Source of the DNA: Acidimicrobiia bacterium
Lineage (GTDB): Bacteria; Actinomycetota; Acidimicrobiia; Spongiisociales; ZC4RG35
Direction: 5' to 3'
DNA length: 9,608 bases
Assembly (NCBI GenBank): GCA_009377735.1
Contig: WHTL01000143.1
Coordinates: 1-9,608, forward strand
The notes below the pieces were generated by a model. It was given only the letters and a program-made list of their open reading frames with translations, did not search any database and had not been told where the DNA came from. The first letter of the stretch is position 1. Every line of letters starts with the position of its first letter. Position numbers and translations under genes: made by a program. Positions 4,430 to 9,608 of this stretch are shown here, piece by piece.

Positions 4430-6844
4430 CTACTCCGAGATTGCGGAGGCTCTTACCACCGGGTCCTCGCCCAGGGGGGCGACACCGGGTTGATTGAAGG
4501 GGACGTACACCACGCCGCGATGAAGACTGAGATCGATCTGCACCGGAAGTTCCACCTCACCGCGCTTGGTCACCAACCGCACCGCTGAGCCGGTACGAGC
4601 ACCCAGACGGCGGGCATCGTCGGGATGGAGGTGGACGGCCGCCCCGGGGGTGAGACGTGCCAGTGATGGACCTTTCCGCATCATCACACCGTCGTCGTAG
4701 AGCTTGCGGGCACTATGGAGGACGAACTCGGCGCCAACGGTCGGCTGGGTCTTCAATTGGGGCCGGTAATGGTCCACATCGGCCGTAGGGGCCGGTACGA
4801 CGACACCGTCCGGCTCCTCCCATTCCAGGGTGTCCCAGGAGGCTTCCGAGTACGCAGGAACTCTCTTGACGATGGCATCGTTGATCTCCTGTGCCGACGT
4901 CCAGCCGAGGTCAACTCCCATCGCCGAGGCGATATCGGTGAGAATCGACCAGTCGGAACGGGATTGACCCGCACCCGGTGCGACCCAGTTCACCTTCTGG
5001 ACCCGGCCCTCGATATTGGTGACCGTTCCCTCCTTCTCGGAGAAGCCCAGGGCCGGGAAGATGACGTCGGCATGGGCGGTGGAGTCGTGTTGGAACATGT
5101 CGATGGCGACAACGAAGTCGGCACCGCTGAGACCGGAAGCGGCAAGGGCGCCGTCCGGAACATCGCGAACCGGATCTGCACCGACCATCACCAGACCCCT
5201 CACATCGCCGCTGGCAAGGCCGCGCAGCACCGACGCAGTATCCCTCCCCGGCTCCGCCGCCGTGACGCGGCCCGGATCCAGGTCTGGAGCAAGACCCATG
5301 TCGAGAGCACCGAAGGTGTTGCCACGTCGGGCAAGGGGCAAAACCCTGGAGTCGTCCATCTCGAGAATCCACGCGATGACGGCCTCGGCCATATCGGGAC
5401 TTTCGGTGATGCCCGTCCGTCCGACAAAACCCACGACGGGACCATCGCCGAGGAGTTCGTCGAACCTCTCGTGGTCACCACCACGGAGCTGGGTCAGCAG
5501 GTCTCCTCCCGATCCAGGTCGATATGTGAGCTTGAGATCCGCCCGGTCGTCGAGTCCGGTGGCCCGGGGGTGGATGACGACCAGTTTGGCACCCAACTCC
5601 TGGGCGGCGTGGCGAACCCTGAGATAGAGGGTGGGGTGTTCCTCCTTGAGATCCGGACCCCACACCACGATGACCCCCGCGGTATCCACGTCGGAGATTC
5701 GGGCACGACGCTCTACCCCGGCCAGAAGCCTGGAACCGAGTGCATCGTCCATCCGGCTATCGATGTTCTTCGTGCCTAGGACCTCACGGGCGAACACCGA
5801 GAGGGCAAATGCATCCTCATTGGTGCCATGGGCACCACCGAGAACGGCCAGGGCATCACCGCCGTGGGCGTCCTTGATGGCTCCGAGACGTTCCGCCACC
5901 ACTGCCGTTGCCTCACCCCAACTCGCCTCCCGGAATGAGCCGTCCTCTTGTCGAATGAGGGGGTTGGTAAGACGGTCCTCGGAATTGAGGTACTCAAATC
6001 CGAAGCGGCACTTGTCGGAGAGCCAGCCGCGATTGGTGGCGTCGACATCGACTCCGATAAAACGGAGAACCTGGTTCTGGGAGGCCTCGACGCTGATGCG
6101 GTCGCCTGCTGTGCAGTGCACACAGGTCGATTCCACCTTCGTGAGGTCCCAGGGGCGTGCCCGGAACCGGTAGGGCGTGGCTGTAAGCGCCCCTACAGGG
6201 CAAATTTGTACGGTGTTGCCCGAGAAGTAGCTGCTGAAGGGCTCATTTGGGAACGTGGAGATCTGGGTGGTGTAGCCACGATCCTTGAAGGTGAGCAGTG
6301 GATCACCTGGCACCTCCTCGGCGAACCGGGAGCAGCGGGCACAGAGAATGCAACGCTCCCGGTCGAGAAGTACCAGGTCGGAAACGGGGATGGGCTTCTC
6401 GAAATGACGCTTCTCCTCGACGAATCGGGTCTCACCAGGCCCGTAAGACATCGTCATATCCTGCAAAGGACACTCACCACCCCGGTCGCACACAGGACAG
6501 TCGAGGGGGTGATTGATGAGGAGATACTCGAGGATGGCCTCTTGTGCCTTATGGACCGCTTCGCTCTTGGTGTCGACCACCATGCCGTCGGAGACAGCAT
6601 TGGTGCAGGCGGTGACCATCATCTTGCCCCGTGGGGTCTCGATCTCGACGAGACACTGACGGCACATCCCCACTTCCTTCAGACGGGGGTGGTAACAGAA
6701 GCGGGGGATGTAGGTCCCGTTGTCTTCGGCGGTCTTGATGAGGAGCTCACCCTCGGGGGCGCGGACCTCGTGACCATCGATGGTTACGAGAACACCTTCC
6801 TGGTCCTCCACTTCCTCTTCGCTCGCCCGAGTCGTGTCGGTCAC
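4430..6844 (-). CDS. nuoG: NADH-quinone oxidoreductase subunit G, molybdopterin-oxidoreductase type
   Basis: Largest peripheral-arm subunit, carrying clusters N1b, N4 and N5 that relay electrons from NuoF to NuoI. The 804-residue protein has an N-terminal [2Fe-2S] domain (C50, C61, C64, C80), the His-Cys3 N5 site (H112, C116, C119, C125) and an N4 [4Fe-4S] site (C165, C168, C171, C215). A molybdopterin-oxidoreductase-like domain runs from about 235, ending in a C-terminal domain of the dinucleotide-binding type (about 690-800). At the optional N7 site the motif is C241-x2-C244-x3-D248 with C279, so the third Cys is Asp. The start is GTG at 6844, with AGGAGG (6852-6857) 7 nt upstream and a 4-nt GTGA overlap with the nuoF stop. 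The frame is open upstream to 7132, but that is nuoF sequence out of frame. Unlike in E. coli or M. tuberculosis, nuoH does not follow directly. Confidence 0.97.
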   Translation of the reverse strand: MTDTTRASEEEVEDQEGVLVTIDGHEVRAPEGELLIKTAEDNGTYIPRFCYHPRLKEVGMCRQCLVEIETPRGKMMVTACTNAVSDGMVVDTKSEAVHKAQEAILEYLLINHPLDCPVCDRGGECPLQDMTMSYGPGETRFVEEKRHFEKPIPVSDLVLLDRERCILCARCSRFAEEVPGDPLLTFKDRGYTTQISTFPNEPFSSYFSGNTVQICPVGALTATPYRFRARPWDLTKVESTCVHCTAGDRISVEASQNQVLRFIGVDVDATNRGWLSDKCRFGFEYLNSEDRLTNPLIRQEDGSFREASWGEATAVVAERLGAIKDAHGGDALAVLGGAHGTNEDAFALSVFAREVLGTKNIDSRMDDALGSRLLAGVERRARISDVDTAGVIVVWGPDLKEEHPTLYLRVRHAAQELGAKLVVIHPRATGLDDRADLKLTYRPGSGGDLLTQLRGGDHERFDELLGDGPVVGFVGRTGITESPDMAEAVIAWILEMDDSRVLPLARRGNTFGALDMGLAPDLDPGRVTAAEPGRDTASVLRGLASGDVRGLVMVGADPVRDVPDGALAASGLSGADFVVAIDMFQHDSTAHADVIFPALGFSEKEGTVTNIEGRVQKVNWVAPGAGQSRSDWSILTDIASAMGVDLGWTSAQEINDAIVKRVPAYSEASWDTLEWEEPDGVVVPAPTADVDHYRPQLKTQPTVGAEFVLHSARKLYDDGVMMRKGPSLARLTPGAAVHLHPDDARRLGARTGSAVRLVTKRGEVELPVQIDLSLHRGVVYVPFNQPGVAPLGEDPVVRASAISE

Positions 6845-8160
6845 GCCACCACCTCCTCTTCGACTCGTCGGAAGGGGCATCCGCCTTGTTCGATGTGGGC
6901 CGAAACCTCGTCCCGGAAGTGGTCTCTCAGTGAGATTATGGGCGATACCGCCGACGGGCCGAGAGCGCAGATGGTCGTCATCTTCGGGGGCCACTCCATC
7001 CCGATCGAGATGCCGTCGGACACATCCAGTATGACATCGAAATCGACCGGTCGGCCTTGTCCGTTCTCGATCCGGCCCAGCATCCGTTCCAACCAGGGCG
7101 CTCCCTCCCGACAAGGGGTGCACTGCCCACAAGACTCGTGTGCAAAAAACCGAACCAGACGCTGAGCTGCCTTGACCACACAGGTGGTCTCATCCATGAC
7201 GACTATGGCGCCGGACCCGATCATCGACCCGGCGTCGGCCGTGTCCTGTTTGGTGAGCGGGAGATCGAGGTGCAGGGAGGGAACGAACCATGGGGCGGAG
7301 GCACCACCGGGAATCCAGGTCTTCAGCTCGTTCCCGTCACGGATCCCACCGCCGATCTCATAGATGATCTCCCGCCAGGTGAGACCGTGTGGTAGTTCGT
7401 AGTTGCCGGGGTTGTTGACGTGGCCGGAGAGCGAGAGGAGGAACGTCCCGGTGTCGTCTGGGTGCCCCACCTCCTTGAAATCGTCTACACCGATGGCGAG
7501 GACGTGAGGCACATTGCTGATGGTCTCGACATTGTTGACGATGGTCGGCTTCATGTAGAGACCCTTGGCCGCGGGGAAATATGGAGGTTTGAGACGTGGC
7601 TCGCCGCGTTCACCCTCGAGTGAGTTGATGAGGGCAGTCTCCTCGCCGCAAATGTAGGCGCCGGCACCGAGATGGAGGGTGATATCGAGGTCGAAATCGG
7701 TGCCAAACACCCCGGTTCCCAGGTATCCAGCCTCGTAAGCCTCATCGATGGCACGCTGCACCCGTCGTGCCGGCTTGGGATATTCGCCCCGGATGTAGAT
7801 AAAGGCTTGGTGGGCCTCATTGGCCCAAGCGGTGATGATCGCCCCCTCGATCAGCTGGTGGGGGTCCCGCTCCAGAAGCTGCCGATCCTTGAAGGTGCCG
7901 GGCTCGGACTCGTCGGCGTTGATAACCAGATAGGCCGGTCGGTCGGGTGCCAAGAAGCTCCATTTCAGACCCGCCGAGAACGCCGCCCCTCCCCGACCGA
8001 GAAGATTGGCGTTCTTGAAAGTCTCCACCAGTTCATCACGCGTCATCTCCAGGGCGCGTCGCACCATCTGATAGCCGCCGCTGGCTTCATAGCGCTCCAG
8101 GGTGTGAGAGTCGCTGGGATTTTCGACCATGCGTTGGGTGATGATGAGTGGTCGGCTCAT
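6841..8160 (-). CDS. nuoF: NADH-quinone oxidoreductase subunit F, NADH- and FMN-binding
   Basis: Site of NADH oxidation: it binds NADH and FMN and passes electrons to cluster N3. The 439-residue protein carries the FMN/NADH motifs GRGGAAFSAGLKW (55-67), NADESEPGTFKDR (81-93) and GAGAYICGEETAL (165-177). The N3 [4Fe-4S] site is formed by ESCGQCTPC (C344, C347, C350) plus C398 in TTICALG. All expected ligands are present and length is typical. ATG 8160 overlaps the nuoE stop by 4 nt (ATGA, 8157-8160), and the stop overlaps the nuoG start by 4 nt. These overlaps imply a single transcript and coupled translation, keeping the three N-module subunits in balance. Confidence 0.97.
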   Translation of the reverse strand: MSRPLIITQRMVENPSDSHTLERYEASGGYQMVRRALEMTRDELVETFKNANLLGRGGAAFSAGLKWSFLAPDRPAYLVINADESEPGTFKDRQLLERDPHQLIEGAIITAWANEAHQAFIYIRGEYPKPARRVQRAIDEAYEAGYLGTGVFGTDFDLDITLHLGAGAYICGEETALINSLEGERGEPRLKPPYFPAAKGLYMKPTIVNNVETISNVPHVLAIGVDDFKEVGHPDDTGTFLLSLSGHVNNPGNYELPHGLTWREIIYEIGGGIRDGNELKTWIPGGASAPWFVPSLHLDLPLTKQDTADAGSMIGSGAIVVMDETTCVVKAAQRLVRFFAHESCGQCTPCREGAPWLERMLGRIENGQGRPVDFDVILDVSDGISIGMEWPPKMTTICALGPSAVSPIISLRDHFRDEVSAHIEQGGCPFRRVEEEVVA

Positions 8161-8831
8161 TGCGATCTCTCACCATTCCGACCCACCGTTCCCAGCGAAG
8201 GGAAGGCTGGAAACGGGCCCACGGCCGAGTCTTCCTCGGCGATCGCCCAGTCGAAGCTCCGCCGACCCCCGAACATCTCCTGCATCTGGTCGGTGTTGAC
8301 GGTCTGCGGCCGCTCCTGTTGCAACCATCGGACCAATTCACGCGCCTTCTCGGGCGTGACCCCTTCTATCAGCTCATAGTTGACCTGAACGGCGGTGGCG
8401 CCGCCACAGGCGCCTATGCACTCGACATGTTCCACCGAGATGAGTCCTTCCTCGTCCGTTTCGCCGTGGGGGACCCCTGCTTCGGTCTCTATCGCCTCGA
8501 ACACCTCGTCACCATCGGCGAGCATGCACGAGATGGAGGTGCACGCCGAGATGAGGTACTTGCCAGTGCGGTCCCGCTTGTACATGGTGTAGAACGACGC
8601 AACCGACAACACCTGAGCGGGGGTGATGCCCACCAGGTCTGCCACCTGCCGCATCCCGGTGCTGGTGAGACGGCCGTCTTCTGCCATCGCCAGAAACAGA
8701 AGAGGCATAACCGCTGATTTTTTCTGCGGATACCGGGCGATGATGGCCCGGGCCCGTTCGAGGGTTTCCTCCGACCATTCCTTCCCCTGGTCTACCGGGC
8801 GTATTCGCAACGGTACGGGTTCGTCGGTCAA
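8157..8831 (-). CDS. nuoE: NADH-quinone oxidoreductase subunit E, thioredoxin-like [2Fe-2S] type
   Basis: Binds the off-pathway [2Fe-2S] cluster N1a next to the FMN in NuoF. With the TTG start at 8831 the protein has 224 residues, beginning with Thr-Asp-Glu-Pro after the start. A helical region (about 19-80, ending in VLSVASFYTMY) precedes the thioredoxin-like domain with ligands C97 and C102 (ACTSISC) and C138 and C142 (CIGAC). The ~45-residue tail after about 178 is variable in the family. TTG is preferred because it gives the usual short lead before the first helix and forms a TTGA overlap with the end of a small upstream ORF, like the ATGA and GTGA junctions downstream. An in-frame ATG at 8984 would add 51 Arg-rich residues and has a ribosome binding site only about 15 nt away. 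The start is the least certain part of this call. Confidence 0.93.
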   Translation of the reverse strand: MTDEPVPLRIRPVDQGKEWSEETLERARAIIARYPQKKSAVMPLLFLAMAEDGRLTSTGMRQVADLVGITPAQVLSVASFYTMYKRDRTGKYLISACTSISCMLADGDEVFEAIETEAGVPHGETDEEGLISVEHVECIGACGGATAVQVNYELIEGVTPEKARELVRWLQQERPQTVNTDQMQEMFGGRRSFDWAIAEEDSAVGPFPAFPSLGTVGRNGERSQ

Positions 8832-8995
8832 TGCTCTAGGAGTCCGGTGCCGAATGCCGTTGTGCAGATCGGCGACCAGGCGCGCCGATTGGCAAGGACG
8901 CAGGACGAAGACGCACCCTGGTGCGGTGCTTCGAGGACGAGGACGCCGCCAGCGGCGATGACTGGTCGTCGAGATGTGGGACATGCGTTTGACAC
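8828..8995 (-). CDS. possible 55-residue ORF coupled to nuoE
   Basis: A frame from GTG 8995 to TGA 8828-8830 is preceded by AAAGGAG (9000-9006) with 4 nt spacing, the best ribosome binding site near nuoE. Its stop overlaps the nuoE TTG as TTGA, the same arrangement as the nuoE/F, nuoF/G and nuoJ/K junctions. The product starts with Ser-Asn-Ala-Cys-Pro and has a hydrophobic stretch (VIAAGGVLVLEA) and three Cys, but I recognise no family. It may be a leader ORF allowing translation of nuoE, a real small protein, or chance. The third-base G+C of this frame is not clearly higher than in the alternative frame, so coding is unproven. Confidence 0.3.
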   Translation of the reverse strand: MSNACPTSRRPVIAAGGVLVLEAPHQGASSSCVLANRRAWSPICTTAFGTGLLEH

Positions 8996-9028
8996 CGGGC
9001 TCCTTTCTGACTCGTCACAACGCCTCGC

Positions 9029-9057
9029 AGGATAGGGATGACTCCGCCAAGGCTGAA
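9029..9057 (-). promoter_or_regulatory. candidate promoter for nuoEFG
   Basis: On the minus strand TTCAGC (9052-9057) and TATCCT (9029-9034) are 17 nt apart. Transcription would begin near 9022, leaving about 16 nt before the AAAGGAG site at 9000-9006. The -35 is a weak match (3/6), and no other pair upstream of nuoE looked better. Confidence 0.22.
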
Positions 9058-9151
9058 ACGGCATTCGTGGTTTCCGTTCCGACGGGCGTTCGCGCCGGGC
9101 GAACATTCGTGCCGACCCATTCGGGTTCCAACACGCGGTAGGTAGCAGGGT

Positions 9152-9211
9152 TCCCAATCTGGATTCTCGCCCCTCCAAGATTTTTTTTCGGATTGGGACA
9201 GATTCTTGGAG
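9152..9211. repeat. two interleaved perfect 8-bp inverted repeats (pseudoknot-like)
   Basis: The order is TCCCAATC (9152-9159), CTCCAAGA (9173-9180), GATTGGGA (9191-9198), TCTTGGAG (9204-9211). The first pairs with the third and the second with the fourth, so the arms cross, with 13-, 10- and 5-nt spacers. The element lies between the divergent nuoE and DUF222 genes, just left of the proposed DUF222 promoter. It might be a regulator-binding site, alternative hairpins, or an RNA pseudoknot if transcribed. Confidence 0.5.
9156..9188 (+). terminator. candidate intrinsic terminator with a T8 tail
   Basis: AATCTGGA (9156-9163) can pair with TCCAAGATT (9174-9182) over 8 bp with one bulged A and a 10-nt loop, followed directly by the rest of a T8 run (9181-9188). 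The stem is moderate and A/T-rich. It would end plus-strand transcription before the DUF222 gene, yet no plus-strand gene is visible upstream. The same bases also take part in the interleaved repeats at 9152-9211. Confidence 0.3.
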
Positions 9212-9231
9212 AAAATGTCACACCCCCCCGG

Positions 9232-9237
9232 TATGTT
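9232..9237 (+). promoter_or_regulatory. candidate -10 element for a leaderless DUF222 gene mRNA
   Basis: TATGTT (4/6 match to TATAAT) ends 7 nt before ATG 9245, placing the transcript start at or next to the start codon. No Shine-Dalgarno sequence lies before the ATG. A possible -35, TTGGAG (9206-9211), has a long 20-nt spacer. Spacing equals that at the ABC ATPase gene. Confidence 0.28.
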
Positions 9238-9244
9238 TACGAGC

Positions 9245-9608
9245 ATGAACGATGTTCTAGTAGATGTTTCAGTTGAAGACCGCACCGACGAAGCGTGTGG
9301 TGACATTCTCGGTTTCGACTTCTCAGAGATGACTCGGCGCAGTTGGAGACGGTCCTGGTCGAAGCCGAAGCCGGGGTCGCCCGTCTCCGTCTCCTCCAAA
9401 CCGCCGCCCTTCGCACCGCATCGCAACGTCAGATCCCCACCGCCGACGGCTGTAAGAGTCTGTCGGAGTGGGCGGCGTCCCGTCTCGATGTCTCTTCCGA
9501 TACCGCCAAGGTGTTGTCCCGTCTTGCCAGAACGGACCTGATCGCAGAAGACGGAGACTCCACCGACCGTATCGTCGCTACCTCTCGGCTGGCCACATCA
9601 GGAGCCAC
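9245..9608 (+). CDS. DUF222 (13E12-type) protein, partial and probably frameshifted
   Basis: The N-terminal part of a DUF222 protein, an actinobacterial family often fused to a C-terminal HNH nuclease domain. It runs off the right edge, so any HNH domain is unseen. Recognisable residues read LETVLVEAEAGVARLRLLQ (from 9343), then QIPTADGCKSLSEWAASRLD and a run of small helices ending in ATSRLATSGA. This frame opens after a TGA at 9301-9303 but has no ATG or GTG before this conserved region; its first usable start is TTG 9343. The ATG at 9245, with a promoter-like sequence, is in another frame and encodes an acidic N terminus (MNDVLVDVSVEDRTDEACGD). Adding one base near 9328 would join the two as FSEDDSAQLETV. 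It is therefore either frameshifted, affected by a base error, or begins at TTG 9343. Such genes are usually multicopy, and the biological role is unsettled. Confidence 0.7.

Noticed and set aside
6845..7132. A 96-codon N-terminal extension of nuoG
   Set aside because: The extra residues are nuoF sequence in another frame. GTG 6844 has an AGGAGG site and overlaps the nuoF stop by 4 nt.
4715..7165. Two long plus-strand open frames (4715-5779 and 5948-7165)
   Set aside because: Both are antisense to nuoG and the 3' part of nuoF and show no recognisable motifs or ribosome binding sites.
8989..8994. A perfect TTGACA on the plus strand
   Set aside because: No -10-like hexamer lies 16-18 nt downstream, and no plus-strand gene follows at a suitable distance.
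8996..9151. A tRNA or other known structured RNA gene in the nuoE/DUF222 intergenic region
   Set aside because: I found no cloverleaf or SRP-like motif. The stretch shows a 6-bp hairpin GTTCGC/GCGAAC (9088-9104) and a direct repeat CATTCGTG (9062-9069, 9104-9111), but nothing diagnostic.

Overview
The window is dominated by genes for the proton-pumping NADH:quinone oxidoreductase (respiratory complex I, nuo), all on the minus strand. It looks like an actinomycetote, plausibly of the class Acidimicrobiia. The grounds are the high-G+C codon use, GTG and TTG starts, a DUF222 (13E12-type) protein gene at the right edge, and two plus-strand genes whose -10-like hexamers lie exactly 7 nt before the ATG, as in leaderless mRNAs. 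The class-level placement is inference.

In transcription order (right to left), 8831-4430 carries nuoE, nuoF and nuoG, the complete NADH-dehydrogenase (N) module, joined by 4-nt start/stop overlaps. The ordinary order is then broken. Between the nuoG stop (4430) and the nuoH start (2577) lie about 1.85 kb: a three-copy tandem repeat of about 72 bp containing G-quadruplex motifs, a 52-residue lipoprotein gene with a perfect ribosome binding site, a strong hairpin terminator, and a convergent plus-strand gene for an orphan MalK/UgpC-type ABC ATPase. Past this insert, 2577-1 carries nuoH, nuoI, nuoJ and the start of nuoK, tightly packed and running off the left edge. No nuoA-D lies upstream of nuoE, where a divergent DUF222 gene is found instead.

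NuoE, NuoF and NuoG oxidise NADH and pass electrons through an Fe-S chain to NuoI, which leads towards quinone at the NuoH interface. NuoH, NuoJ and NuoK are membrane subunits that help couple this to proton pumping. Cofactor ligands are intact in NuoE, NuoF and NuoI. In NuoG the third ligand of the off-pathway N7 cluster is Asp instead of Cys.

The two non-nuo plus-strand genes both look frameshifted near their N termini (ABC ATPase in a G5 run at 2792-2796; DUF222 gene between 9304 and 9343), while all seven nuo frames are clean. The ABC ATPase also has substitutions in its Q-loop, signature and switch-His motifs, which points to a decaying or non-catalytic protein. Other points of interest are small ORFs overlapping the start of each nuo block, and two interleaved 8-bp inverted repeats in the nuoE/DUF222 intergenic region. 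I see no CRISPR array, tRNA, rRNA or insertion sequence. No wholly new defence or biosynthetic system is evident; the most unusual part is the 2577-4430 insert.
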